Assembly (NCBI GenBank): GCA_018057925.1
Contig: JAGPCT010000009.1
Span: 1 to 64,000, forward strand
DNA: 64,000 nt
Direction of reading: 5' to 3'
From: Saprospiraceae bacterium
GTDB taxonomy: Bacteria; Bacteroidota; Bacteroidia; Chitinophagales; Saprospiraceae
Position numbers and translations under genes: made by a program. Numbering within the stretch: position 1 is the stretch's first letter; each line of letters begins with the position of its first letter. Below, piece after piece: positions 49,791 to 58,963 of this stretch. The notes beneath the pieces were generated by a model. It was not told the DNA's origin. It saw only the letters and a program-made list of their open reading frames with translations, and ran no database searches.

Positions 49791-49810
49791 TCTTTCTTTC
49801 TTTCTTTCTT
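49791..49810. repeat. tetranucleotide repeat (TTTC)n
   Basis: About five units of TTTC, 157 bp upstream of the lipoprotein gene at 49967. Short tandem repeats in promoter regions can alter expression by slippage. The remainder of the 520-bp gap holds the POT terminator, repeat family 2 and AT-rich DNA. Confidence 0.7.
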
Positions 49811-49966
49811 GTGGCTATCTTAATGCATCAAATGTTAATATGATAAAACGAAATAAATCTTTTGATTTTTTGTCACTATTATGTAATTTGTTTGACTAAG
49901 AATAGTTGGAATGCAAAAATACCTTGAAAAGAGTAGCTGGATATTTTGATTATCAAAGATTGAAAC

Positions 49967-50827
49967 ATGGAAAATTTAAAAATTATTTTATCTATTAGTT
50001 TATTCTTTACTATCTGCTTATTTTTAGCCTGTGAAAAAGAAATTAAAATTAAAGATCAATCCAGTTTGTCAGTTAGAGCTGATGGATTTGAACAATTGGG
50101 GATGAGTCATAATATGAGATTAACTGCTGTGGCTGGAATGCCAAATTTTCAATCTGCTAGTTTAAGAGAGATGTTTAATTATGGACGTTCATCAATACCG
50201 CAGCAATTTATAACAAGTTCGGATACAAGTTTGAGTGCTTGGAGTCAACATTTATTAGCCATGCAAAAAAGTTATTATTTGGTTGAAAATGGGCAATCTG
50301 CCTCAACATACTTGATTGCCAATAATTATATTACTTCAAATATTGGACCATTAGTTGACTCCCTTGCTTATATATTAGATAATGCAGCCAATTTTGAATC
50401 TCAAACATACAAATCAGCGGTTCAATTTACTTCTGAGATTGAACAGCTTGAAAATTTCATTTACAAAAATTATACCTGCAATTATGATCAAAATACTCAA
50501 ACTGGAAATGACGTAGCCTTAGTATTAGGAGCTTGCTCTATTGCCAAGTATAGTTATTCTTATTGGATGGATGCTATAAATAATGCTTCACATCCATGGT
50601 TTAATAGAATGAGTAAAATAACTTATACAGCAGGTAAAGAATTTACTGATACCAATTTGGAATCACGTATTTGTTTTAAATGTATATGGCATGGTATTAA
50701 AGTAGCAGCAGTGGACGTGTGGTCATTTATGACAGCACCAAATTGTGGTACAGCAACTAGTAGTGGTGGTTATGATTTAGGATGTGCTGCTGATTATGCT
50801 GGAGAAAAATCAAGTCAAGTTGATTGA
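49967..50827 (+). CDS. lipoprotein of unknown function, first of an accessory pair
   Basis: 286 residues. Lipobox CLFLAC with Cys22. The body has helices rich in Ala, Ser and Asn (SLSAWSQHLLAMQKSYYLVE about 93-112) and a C-terminal part with cysteines (CKCIWHGIKVAAVDVWSF region, NCGTATSSGGYDLGCAADYAG). No known domain. GC is lower than in housekeeping genes, and a TTTC repeat lies upstream. It overlaps the next gene by 8-44 bp. Together they look like an accessory surface cassette. Confidence 0.75.
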   Translation: MENLKIILSISLFFTICLFLACEKEIKIKDQSSLSVRADGFEQLGMSHNMRLTAVAGMPNFQSASLREMFNYGRSSIPQQFITSSDTSLSAWSQHLLAMQKSYYLVENGQSASTYLIANNYITSNIGPLVDSLAYILDNAANFESQTYKSAVQFTSEIEQLENFIYKNYTCNYDQNTQTGNDVALVLGACSIAKYSYSYWMDAINNASHPWFNRMSKITYTAGKEFTDTNLESRICFKCIWHGIKVAAVDVWSFMTAPNCGTATSSGGYDLGCAADYAGEKSSQVD

Positions 50828-51899
50828 TAATATACTTAATCACATTGGGTTCGGATGCTATGTAGGAATAGTATCCGCCTTTTTTGTTTTTCCCATAACT
50901 TCATCCGGTCAGTTCAAAGTAAGATTTTATAGTATTGATAGTTTACCAATTTCTGATTTAATAGTTTTTGATGCGAATAAAGATGAATTGATAGGACTTA
51001 CAAATGAAAAAGGAGAAATAACAATACCTGATTTTGAAATTTATGCCCACTTACGGAACGTAGAAAACATTGATACTTTTATACTAATTTTAAAGGATAA
51101 AACTTATTTTCTTAAAAGAAGTCCGAAGGTCTTAAATGAGGTGGTAATACGTGCCGAAAAAAACGATGCAATATTACTTAGACTGCAAAATTTGCTAAAA
51201 TACAATTCAGAATTGTATGAACGCAATAAAGACATGAGAAATGTAAATAAAGAATATTATAATATTAATTATAAAATTTCTAACCCACAGTCGAAAGGTG
51301 AAATGGGATATTATGGAACGATTTTTTATGATCCATCCCATAAATCATATTCCAAATTATTTTATTGTAATGTTGATTATTTTGATCACGTTGCAGAATT
51401 AGAAAAAAATTCTTTTCACGAAGTCGGTAATCGAAGCTGGCAAATAGGAGTAACCAATGCTCTAGATAAAGAAAGCTATCTTATCAAGAGGATTAGCCGA
51501 GGTAAATTGAAAGAACTCAGTCAAACTGAAAATGATAGTAGTATTATTTTTCGCTTCATTATTCAAGACAAGTTACAACCTAATAATTATGTTACTCTTA
51601 TTTTGGGAAGGGATAACATAGTGAAAAGTATCATATTTAACATGCCTCGAGTTAAGACTTTGTTACCGATAAATTCGACGTGGGTTAGCTACTATGTAGA
51701 ATTTAGATATATCTTTGATTCTATTATTCGATTAAAAGAAATTAAAATTTTTGATTGTCAGAATTATAATGGACAAGATTTTAATCATCTCATTAAAGCT
51801 CAAAGGAATAATTCAATTTCGAGCTGTAAAGTTAAAGGTAAAGTTACTACTCTTTCATTTGCCGAAGAAAGGAAATATAATTTAAAAAATTATCCTTAA
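50784..51899 (+). CDS. exported protein with carboxypeptidase-regulatory-like N-terminal domain, unknown function
   Basis: 371 residues from ATG 50784. A TTG at 50820 (359 residues) fits the signal peptide better (hydrophobic FGCYVGIVSAFFVFPITSS, cleavage near SSGQ) and overlaps the upstream stop by 8 bp. Mature residues start with a CarboxypepD_reg-like Ig domain (DANKDELIGLTNEKGEITIP, then LNEVVIRAEK), as at the start of many TonB-linked proteins, but no TonB barrel follows. The rest (about 130-371) is beta-rich and unknown. Confidence 0.75.
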   Translation: MLLIMLEKNQVKLIDNILNHIGFGCYVGIVSAFFVFPITSSGQFKVRFYSIDSLPISDLIVFDANKDELIGLTNEKGEITIPDFEIYAHLRNVENIDTFILILKDKTYFLKRSPKVLNEVVIRAEKNDAILLRLQNLLKYNSELYERNKDMRNVNKEYYNINYKISNPQSKGEMGYYGTIFYDPSHKSYSKLFYCNVDYFDHVAELEKNSFHEVGNRSWQIGVTNALDKESYLIKRISRGKLKELSQTENDSSIIFRFIIQDKLQPNNYVTLILGRDNIVKSIIFNMPRVKTLLPINSTWVSYYVEFRYIFDSIIRLKEIKIFDCQNYNGQDFNHLIKAQRNNSISSCKVKGKVTTLSFAEERKYNLKNYP

Positions 51900-52159
51900 A
51901 TAGATTGTATGTTAACTACTCTTTGACTGAAATTACGTTGTTGTTAATTCAATTGTAATAAATAAATAGTAACTATTCACACCCTAATTAATCCAAGTTG
52001 CGATTGACCTTTCTACAAATGTTTCCGTTTATGGTAAAATCCGGAGTAAGGGACATTTTTAATGTTATTTTAGAAGAATACAAAGAGGAATAGTGGAAAA
52101 TTGATTGAAGAGCAGACAACTAACAAATTGGCTATTCTTGTTTATCGTTTGCAGTAGCT
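51900..52159. other. intergenic stretch before repeat copy H
   Basis: About 260 bp without a frame or recognisable signal. Confidence 0.35.
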
Positions 52160-52387
52160 TAATCCCGAATTCCACTTAAAGGCAAAATATTATCTTTAAG
52201 AAATATATTGCTAACTGTTTGTTGTGTTGAAGTTCAAATAGTCACGAATCAATATGTTTACAGATATTTGATATTCAACTTGTTGCGATTTAGTTAGATG
52301 TAATTCCTCTTAAAGACAATATTTTTGCCTATAATATGAATATGTGTTAAAGGCAATCCTTTGCCTTTAACACAACTATTCGGGTTT
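52160..52387. repeat. cloverleaf repeat family 1, copy H (extra module inside a minimal unit)
   Basis: Ends ATCCCGAATTCC and ATTCGGGTT. The extra module shared with copies A and B (52201-52305; words TTGCTAACTGTTTGTTGTGT and GCGATTTAGTTAGATG) lies between two minimal-unit halves (TTAAAGGCAAAATAT and TTAAAGACAATATTTTTGCC). Near the right end is a hairpin GTGTTAAAGGCAA / TTGCCTTTAACAC. It touches the stop codon of the barrel gene at 52386. Confidence 0.8.
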
Positions 52388-53105
52388 AAAATAAAATTCC
52401 GACTTTCAAAGCAATGGTGTGATTTATTTCTTTACCATCGTTAGTCGGTCTTTTTGATGTAATATCAAAAAATCCTTGATGATAGTAAACTCCGATTGTA
52501 AAGGCATTGGATTCGCTGAAATAGTATTCCATACCTCCACCGAGACCCCATTGGGCATTCAATGCTTTGACATCTTTTCTTATGTTTTCTTTATTAACAT
52601 CTAAGTTGGCAGCATCTATATTGCCTTTTGCACTGGTAACGGCGCTTAGTGTGATAATGGGTATTTCAGCAAAATAGCGTGTGTAGCCATATTCACGGGT
52701 TCTCAATTTCAGACCTATCGGGATCTCCAGATAATTGAGTCTATAGTCAACCTTGGTATCCACCGGAAAGTTGTGCCTAATGGCTTCGGGGACCTCGGTA
52801 GATAAAAGACTATTGGGCAGGACATCTCCACCTTCTGCAAATTGCAGCTTTCCTGCTTGCGCTAACCCAAAACCAAGACCTACTGTGAAAAAATAATTTT
52901 CTGCAAAGCCAAATTCTCCGATAGCTCCTATTTTTAAACCTAAGTCCGGTCCGCCACCTAAGACTTTTGCATGGTCGGATGAGAGCCATGAGATAGTGGG
53001 ACTGACTTGAGCACCAAAACGAAGATTGTCAGTGCTTTGGCTAAATGCTACAAGAGGAAATAAACACACAATGATACTAAAGGATAAAATTAATTTTGAA
53101 TTCAT
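52386..53105 (-). CDS. PorT-like outer-membrane beta-barrel protein
   Basis: 239 residues, signal peptide 1-22 (VAFSQ). Barrel signature of the PorT/outer membrane protein beta-barrel group: FGAQVSPTISWLSSD (about 29-43), GLKIGAIGEFGFAENYFFTVGLGFGLAQAG, LEIPIGLKLRT (about 130-140), GGGMEYYFSESNAFTIGVYYHQG, and a final HTIALKVGILF. PorT itself is part of the type IX secretion system, but many paralogues have other roles, so I do not assign the symbol. Confidence 0.82.
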   Translation of the reverse strand: MNSKLILSFSIIVCLFPLVAFSQSTDNLRFGAQVSPTISWLSSDHAKVLGGGPDLGLKIGAIGEFGFAENYFFTVGLGFGLAQAGKLQFAEGGDVLPNSLLSTEVPEAIRHNFPVDTKVDYRLNYLEIPIGLKLRTREYGYTRYFAEIPIITLSAVTSAKGNIDAANLDVNKENIRKDVKALNAQWGLGGGMEYYFSESNAFTIGVYYHQGFFDITSKRPTNDGKEINHTIALKVGILF

Positions 53106-53261
53106 TTCTTTTAGATTTTAGTTTAAAATTCTATGAGGTTATGTAGAAAGTTAGTTATGCTGTTTTGTTATAAATAAATAATTTTTTACGATTTTTACAA
53201 TAGAAGTTATTAAATGCGTTTTAATTTCGCATCAATTATTCAAATACAAAGATAGTGTTCT

Positions 53262-54272
53262 ATGTTTAAATGGTTTTATATATTGTTGTTATGTTTTATG
53301 ATGATGACCGGTTGTAAGCAAAATTCTGCATACAATCAATTGAAAGTCAAGGAGTATAAGGTAGAGCCATGGATTCGATATGAAAATCTGTTGACACTCG
53401 TGGATACTTTAAATCCTGCTGAAGGATTGAGGAAATTAGAGTTACTTTATTCGGAATTTACCAATATTTATTTTCTCAGAGTCATCAATGATCAGTATCA
53501 ACCCGACACAAGTTTTCAAAAAATATTCTCTCTTTATCAAAAAAGTCCGATTATCAAAGACTTATACCGTAATGAAGTCGGAAAGTTTGGTGATCTAAAG
53601 CAGGAAGAAGAAGATTATTCTGCCTCTTTTGCCAGACTTCAAGCAATGATTCCGGGTGTCAATAAGCCCAAAGTCTTTACCTGCCTAACAGAGTTTGGAG
53701 TTGGTGTGTTTTCAACATCAGATACGGTAATGGGAATCAGTTTGGATCTCTATCTCGGTAAAGGGAATAAGTATTATAATGTAGAGGTGTGGCCGGCGTA
53801 TGTTCAGCATAATATGAACAAAGACAACATGGTGTCTAACTTGTTGAAAAATTTTATTCGAAACACATTGCTACCACAGAGGGAGCCTAAGACATTATTG
53901 GATTATATGGTGCAGCAGGGTAAGGAAGTTTATCTTTTGTCAAGGATGATTCAACCGGAGCGCGATACGTTAATCTATGGATACACCAAAAAACAACTCA
54001 ATTTTTGTCGTGAGAACGAAAAAGAAATGTGGTCGTTTTTTCTTTCCGAGAAAATGGTATATAGTGAGGACTTTAAAAAAATACAAAAATATGTTGATAT
54101 AGCGCCAACTTCGCCGGGTATGCCAGCAGATTCACCCGGCCGAACATCCGCTTATTTGGGAGGCGCAATTATAGAGGCATATATGAAAAGGCATCCTGAT
54201 ATGCCGATAAAACAAATGCTTCAGGAAGTAAATGCTCAAAAAATCTTGGAAGCAGCAAGGTATAAGCCTTAA
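53262..54272 (+). CDS. gldB: gliding motility lipoprotein GldB
   Basis: 336 residues. Lipobox MMMTGC with Cys18. Family signs: FTCLTEFGVGVFSTSDTVMGISLDLYLG region (about 145-170), then the C-terminal block SPGMPADSPGRTSAYLGGAI (about 286-305) followed by IIEAYMKRHPDM. GldB is required for gliding and type IX secretion-linked motility in Flavobacterium; many non-gliding Bacteroidota retain it. Its usual partner gldC is not adjacent. Monocistronic. Confidence 0.85.
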   Translation: MFKWFYILLLCFMMMTGCKQNSAYNQLKVKEYKVEPWIRYENLLTLVDTLNPAEGLRKLELLYSEFTNIYFLRVINDQYQPDTSFQKIFSLYQKSPIIKDLYRNEVGKFGDLKQEEEDYSASFARLQAMIPGVNKPKVFTCLTEFGVGVFSTSDTVMGISLDLYLGKGNKYYNVEVWPAYVQHNMNKDNMVSNLLKNFIRNTLLPQREPKTLLDYMVQQGKEVYLLSRMIQPERDTLIYGYTKKQLNFCRENEKEMWSFFLSEKMVYSEDFKKIQKYVDIAPTSPGMPADSPGRTSAYLGGAIIEAYMKRHPDMPIKQMLQEVNAQKILEAARYKP

Positions 54273-54362
54273 TAAGTTTTATTTTTGGAAAAATAATACT
54301 TTGCCCATATAGGATGTTTTGGGATAGCTAAAGAGGCAGAAAATGAGCGATATGCCCACATA

Positions 54363-54392
54363 CCGCATTTGCCTAATATGGATATTGGGTTT
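54363..54392. repeat. possible degenerate end of repeat family 1
   Basis: TTTGCCTAATATGGATATTGGGTTT resembles the right end of the minimal units (TTTGCCTTTAATATGAATTTGGGTT). No clear left end. From 54400 to 54740 the gap after gldB is extremely AT-rich with no gene. Confidence 0.35.
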
Positions 54393-54744
54393 AATTTTTG
54401 ATTTTTCTAGATACATTAATTGTATAGCAGTGCCGGACGAATTAAGCTTTGAAATAGAATACATTCTATTTGATGTCTCAATTTGCGCTAATAAATTGTT
54501 AAAATGAGAAGTGAAAAATAAGATAGAAGTTTGTGAAAATGATATTTCTGAATAAAAAATGAGGTAATTTATGAAGATTATCAAAATTATAAAAAAAATA
54601 AAAAATATTTTATTTTGTGCTATTATGTATAATATAACTAAAATATATTAAAAAGATATAAAAAATATATAAAAACAAACTATAAAAAATAGAAAATATT
54701 ATATGCAAAATAAATAATATAAGACAAGGAATTCATCTTGGCAT

Positions 54745-54967
54745 TATATTTGCATACTGAATAGTTGTCGGAAATGACCGATACATTTTAAAGAAAGAAA
54801 TGAAACAAAATGGTTTGAAAAATCGTTATATGATATAGGTTTATATTATATATAAGTTTTTTAAATATGTAAGATATATGGCATTTGCCAAAAAGAAGTA
54901 GTTTTCTTATTTTGAGACCTTAGTCTTCAGGCCCGGGATTGCAAAGGCAATCTACGGGTCTTTTTTA
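54745..54967 (+). ncRNA. candidate small RNA or leader with attenuator-like 3' structure
   Basis: A TATATTTG -7 element (54745-54752) is followed about 165 bp later by a structured terminator (54915-54961) and TTTTTT. No gene lies between apart from a 12-codon frame (54799-54837). The 3' part has AGACC/GGTCT enclosing GATTGC-AAAG-GCAATC, and AGAC can alternatively pair with GTCT at 54923-54926. The transcript points toward the 3' end of mlaF, which is on the other strand, so it is not an mRNA leader. No known family recognised. Confidence 0.45.
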
Positions 54968-55723
54968 TTTCTCTGCCTTTGCACGCAATTTTTTAAGGAA
55001 TGGCGAAGCAAAGATGAAATTTTGCAAAGATTCGTTGTCGCTGTCCAGTACATTTTCTTTTCCCCCATGCCAAGCGAGCAAGCCATTTTCTATGTAATTT
55101 ATGGTGTCACCTATCTCCATAACAGAATTCATGTCGTGGGTATTGATTACGGTTGTAATCATTCGTTCCTGTGTAATTGAATAAATCAACTGATCGATAA
55201 GTATGGATGTTTTGGGATCCAATCCTGAATTAGGCTCATCACAAAATAAATATTGTGGGCGTAGAACAATGGCTCTTGCGATACCAACTCTTTTTTGCAT
55301 TCCACCACTTAATTCGGAAGGGAAGAGCTTATTTTTGCCGGCCAAATCCACTCTTTCAAGACATTCATTGACTCGTGCCAATTTTTCTTTATACGTCATC
55401 GTTGTAAACATATCCAATGGGAATCGGATATTTTCCTCCACGGTCATCGAGTCAAACAAAGCAGATCCCTGAAATAACATGCCCATTAAATTCCGAAGAT
55501 TCCTTGTTTCTAACTTATTGAGCGAAAGTAGATTGGTTTTATCAAACCATATTTCACCTTGTTCCGGTTTGACTAAGCCTACCAAGGATTTTAATAAAAC
55601 GGTTTTACCCGCACCACTTCTACCGATAATAAGATTGCACTTTCCTGCCAGAAAGGTTGTTGTAATGCCTTTTAATACGACATTCTCTCCAAATGATTTT
55701 TTGATATTTATGGCTTTTATCAT
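54965..55723 (-). CDS. MlaF-like ABC ATPase of a lipid-transport system
   Basis: 252 residues. Walker A GRSGAGKT (34-41), signature LSGGMQKRVGIARA (about 139-152), and Walker B YLFCDEPNSGLDP (about 158-170). The GMQKR signature and length fit MlaF, the ATPase of MCE-type phospholipid transporters between inner and outer membrane. Lies 10 bp after the mlaE-like gene, in one operon. The MCE substrate-binding subunit (MlaD) is not encoded in the neighbouring space. Confidence 0.92.
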   Translation of the reverse strand: MIKAINIKKSFGENVVLKGITTTFLAGKCNLIIGRSGAGKTVLLKSLVGLVKPEQGEIWFDKTNLLSLNKLETRNLRNLMGMLFQGSALFDSMTVEENIRFPLDMFTTMTYKEKLARVNECLERVDLAGKNKLFPSELSGGMQKRVGIARAIVLRPQYLFCDEPNSGLDPKTSILIDQLIYSITQERMITTVINTHDMNSVMEIGDTINYIENGLLAWHGGKENVLDSDNESLQNFIFASPFLKKLRAKAEK

Positions 55724-55733
55724 TGCTTATTCA

Positions 55734-56483
55734 TCATTTGGTTGCTAATAATAAAGCCAAAATATAATCTGCTACCAATATGAGTATATCACTGATGACA
55801 ACGGCTCTCGTACTGGCTTTGCCCAATTCAATGCTTCCTCCTTTGACATAATAGCCTTGATAACAAGATACTGATGTTAGGATATAGCTGAACACCACGG
55901 CTTTAATCAACATTAATATTACATTGAAAGGGATGAAAAATGAATTCAATCCTTGTATGTATTGGTCTGCTGAAAGCATCCCGGTAGGTACACTTGCCAA
56001 GTATCCACCCAATATACTGATTGCAGCACCCACTGTAACCAACATCGGAATAACTAAAATTCCACCTAAAACCTTAGGTCCTATCAGGAAGTTATATGTA
56101 TTCACTCCCATTATATCCATGGCATCGATATGCTCCTTTTGACGCATACCACCCAATTCTGAAGCCATATTGGAACCAACTTTACCCGCTAAAACCAAGC
56201 ATGTTACAGTCGGTGCCATTTCTATTAGTGTGATATCACGCACAATGTAACCGATATAATATTTAGGCACTAATGTACCATCCAATTGATAATTAAATTG
56301 AATTGCCGTCACAGCTCCAATAAATATACATATCAACGCAACAATGAGCAATGATCCGATACCAATGTCGTACATCTGTCTTACCAGCTCTTTCCAGAAC
56401 ATGCTAAATCGATTAGGTCTGCTTATCACCAACCTCATCATATTGATGTATTGACCTAAATGAAATAATGGTTCGTTGAACAT
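55734..56483 (-). CDS. MlaE-like permease of a lipid-transport system
   Basis: 249 residues, five to six membrane helices. Family marks: FIGAVTAIQFNYQL (about 50-63), APTVTCLVLAGKVGSNMASELGGMR (about 92-116, the coupling helix EQIDA-like KEHIDAMDIMG next), and the end helix ILVADYILALLLATK. It is the integral membrane subunit matching the downstream ATPase. Together they likely move phospholipids for outer-membrane asymmetry. Confidence 0.93.
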   Translation of the reverse strand: MFNEPLFHLGQYINMMRLVISRPNRFSMFWKELVRQMYDIGIGSLLIVALICIFIGAVTAIQFNYQLDGTLVPKYYIGYIVRDITLIEMAPTVTCLVLAGKVGSNMASELGGMRQKEHIDAMDIMGVNTYNFLIGPKVLGGILVIPMLVTVGAAISILGGYLASVPTGMLSADQYIQGLNSFFIPFNVILMLIKAVVFSYILTSVSCYQGYYVKGGSIELGKASTRAVVISDILILVADYILALLLATK

Positions 56484-56689
56484 GTAAGTTGTAACTTAAT
56501 TATGTGGTAAATATAAATGACTTTTTTATTATATATGAAAATAATTATATATATTTTTATAAAAATAATATAAGTGTTTGATTGTCAATGGCAAAAAATT
56601 TAATTTTTTTTTGAATGTAATTTGGATTTAATTTTATTCATGTATAATGTATTTTTTTTAGCGCTTTAAGTTGAATTTTGCCTATATTC

Positions 56690-56786
56690 AACCCAAATTC
56701 CGCATTAAACAAATGCGAAATTCGATATGTGTCTCATAATCAACATTCATGAGTTTTGGAAAAGCTCAATTGTTGATTACCGGTTT
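56690..56786. repeat. cloverleaf repeat family 1, copy J (reverse, two hairpins)
   Basis: 97 bp, starts AACCCAAATTCC with hairpin 3 (CGCATT-AAACA-AATGCG), then hairpin 1 rewritten as AATCAACA ... TGTTGATT with inner TGAGTTTT/AAAAGCTCA. Hairpin 2 is absent. In copies A-C the same stem is AATCAGCA / TGCTGAATT, so a G-C pair became A-T on both sides. It lies in the 325-bp AT-rich gap between mlaE and the PDZ gene. Confidence 0.75.
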
Positions 56787-56808
56787 AATCATCTAAAAAA
56801 ATTATATT

Positions 56809-57669
56809 ATGCATTTTATGAATAAATTTTTAGCTTTAATTTTGTTGCTAAGTGTGGGTAAAATCCTTATAGCTCAAAGTTCACCTATGCAGAGCATTCA
56901 GATAAATATTGAAGGTGCTGATTTAGACACTTTTAATATTGTGGTAAAGGGAAATGTTGTTTTAATCAATGGATTACCCGCCGATTCAGCCGGAGTTAAG
57001 CTTAATATGATTAGACGGCAGAAGGATAACAAAAGTTATGTAGTTGTTGAGGATGGCTTGCCTTATGTCAATACACGAACCAATGAAGAAAAACCTATTC
57101 CTAAGAAAGGTTGGATTGGAATGATAACTATGGAGTCCAAAGGAGTTGTCAGTGTATATCTTGTTGAACCCAGGGGGCCTGCTGAAAGGGCTGGAGTTAA
57201 GAAGGGAGATATCATCAAAGAAATAGATAATTTAGTCATTAAAGATCAAACCGTGTTGGCTAATTATATTAAAGAGAAAGATGCCGGAGATGCTGTAAAT
57301 TTGAAGTTTTTGAGGGATAATAACACAATAAATATAAAAGTTGTTCTATCAGCTGATCCGAAATCCGGTAAAAATGAAAGTAATGTAGAGCGTCCAAAAC
57401 GCATTGTAGATCCCAATAAGCCAAGAGAACTCGGTGTATCTATTTCAAAAAGTAGTAATGGGAAACTATGGGAAGTGATTCGTGTTGAAAGTCACTCTCC
57501 TGCCGAGGAAGCAGGAATTTTGGTCGGCGATCAGGTATTATCGATCAACAATTTGGCTTTTAGGGATGAAGAAGATTTGAGTCGAATTATAAAAAATGCA
57601 CCCACTGAAAAGCCAATAACTTTTAAAATAAAGCGGGATAGCAAGATACTTTTTAAAAAGGTAGATTAG
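56809..57669 (+). CDS. exported double-PDZ protein
   Basis: 286 residues. Signal peptide 1-22 (ILIAQ). Two PDZ domains: about 95-170 (GWIGMITMESKG, EPRGPAERAGVKKGDIIKEID) and about 205-283 (RELGVSISKSSNG, SPAEEAGILVGDQVLSINN). No protease domain is attached. Such proteins act as binding adaptors for unfolded or C-terminal peptides in the periplasm. An in-frame ATG at 56818 is an alternative start. Convergent with the WD40 gene, with a 24-bp gap. Confidence 0.88.
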   Translation: MHFMNKFLALILLLSVGKILIAQSSPMQSIQINIEGADLDTFNIVVKGNVVLINGLPADSAGVKLNMIRRQKDNKSYVVVEDGLPYVNTRTNEEKPIPKKGWIGMITMESKGVVSVYLVEPRGPAERAGVKKGDIIKEIDNLVIKDQTVLANYIKEKDAGDAVNLKFLRDNNTINIKVVLSADPKSGKNESNVERPKRIVDPNKPRELGVSISKSSNGKLWEVIRVESHSPAEEAGILVGDQVLSINNLAFRDEEDLSRIIKNAPTEKPITFKIKRDSKILFKKVD

Positions 57670-57693
57670 AAGTTTGCTTTTTAGGTGATGATG

Positions 57694-58611
57694 TCATGAA
57701 GCTTCTATTTTCCATAATTTAATTTGCCTGTCGTCACTTCCGCTTATTAAAGTACTTTGGCTATCTTTCCACATGAGTTTGTTGACCGATCTCAAATGTC
57801 CGGTGTGCAGGAATAAATCTATTACTTTCACAAGTTCCAGCTTGTCCGAATCCCATATCCGGATACTTCCATCTCTGCATCCAGTCGCCAACAGGCCTGA
57901 ATTGCCGATATTTACAATGGAATTGATGGTTGAGTTGTGGGCTTGAATATCGATAATAGGGTGTAAGTCATCATCCCATTTTATCATTCGGCCATCCTTA
58001 CCTACCGATATGATTCCATCCTCTACCGACACCAATCCAAATACACTGCCTTGATGCAACAATTTACTTTTACTATATTGATTAAAATCTTCTGTATGTA
58101 TTTTAAAAATATGGCCTTCCGATGTGCCTGCAAAAATGAAATTGTGAAATAGCAATATCGCTCTACTTCTAACGGCAGAAAGTTGAATGCTATTGACCAA
58201 TTGCTTGTTTGTTTTGTCCAACTGATTCAGACTACCATCATCACCCGCAAAATATTGTGCCTTTTCATCACTTGTTATTGCAAAAATTCCACCATTGATC
58301 CATTTTTGTCTTTTAGTAACCATTTTGCCATCAACATGAATCCAACTTATGATGCCATTTAATGTACCGGTTATTAATTCATCTGAATGGTCATCATAGT
58401 GAAGGCACATGACCGGTTTTTCCTCTCTAGCAAAGACTTGTCCTTCATCCAATGATGCTTCCGGCCAATAAATCACCTCACCATCACCTCCGGATGAGAA
58501 AAATCCCCTTTTATGGGTATAATCAGCAATTGCGTATATTGAACTGTGCCCACCTTGTCTGGTATTGATATGGTTTAATTGAAATCCTAACTTTTCTTCA
58601 GTATTGTTCAT
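57694..58611 (-). CDS. WD40-repeat protein
   Basis: 305 residues from ATG 58611; the frame runs further to 58689, but the added residues look unlike a protein start. Seven short WD-like blades are readable, for example SDELITGTLNGIISWI, DGIISVGKDGRMIKW, NSGLLATGCRDGSIRIWD (about 243-260) and STLISGSDDRQIKLWK at the end. A cytoplasmic propeller for protein-protein contacts. No partner is evident. Confidence 0.9.
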   Translation of the reverse strand: MNNTEEKLGFQLNHINTRQGGHSSIYAIADYTHKRGFFSSGGDGEVIYWPEASLDEGQVFAREEKPVMCLHYDDHSDELITGTLNGIISWIHVDGKMVTKRQKWINGGIFAITSDEKAQYFAGDDGSLNQLDKTNKQLVNSIQLSAVRSRAILLFHNFIFAGTSEGHIFKIHTEDFNQYSKSKLLHQGSVFGLVSVEDGIISVGKDGRMIKWDDDLHPIIDIQAHNSTINSIVNIGNSGLLATGCRDGSIRIWDSDKLELVKVIDLFLHTGHLRSVNKLMWKDSQSTLISGSDDRQIKLWKIEAS

Positions 58612-58963
58612 TTCGCAAGTATTGATATTACAATGCATTTTCGAGATTATTGTTTTTATTAATAATAAAAGGGCAGTGTGATCCATCATTTTACAAAAAA
58701 TTATTAGGTAGTAAAATGCGAGTTAACTCAAACATTTTGATAAATTATAATCCTCATCGTGGCAATGAAATACATGATTTTATTGACTTTAGTCGAAGGA
58801 CGAGTTCATTCATCCGTATATGGTTAAAGATGATTTTTTAAATAAAGTGGTGGATTTTGAAGAATTTTACGCCAAATTTGCGATGGAAAAGCGAAATTGT
58901 GGTGTTAATAGAGTAAATGACGAATTGAAAAATGTGGAAGCAATTATTTCATAAGGTGATGAT

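Noticed and set aside
54799..54837. 12-codon frame MKQNGLKNRYMI within the candidate small RNA
   Set aside because: Too short to support as a gene; noted only as a possible leader peptide.
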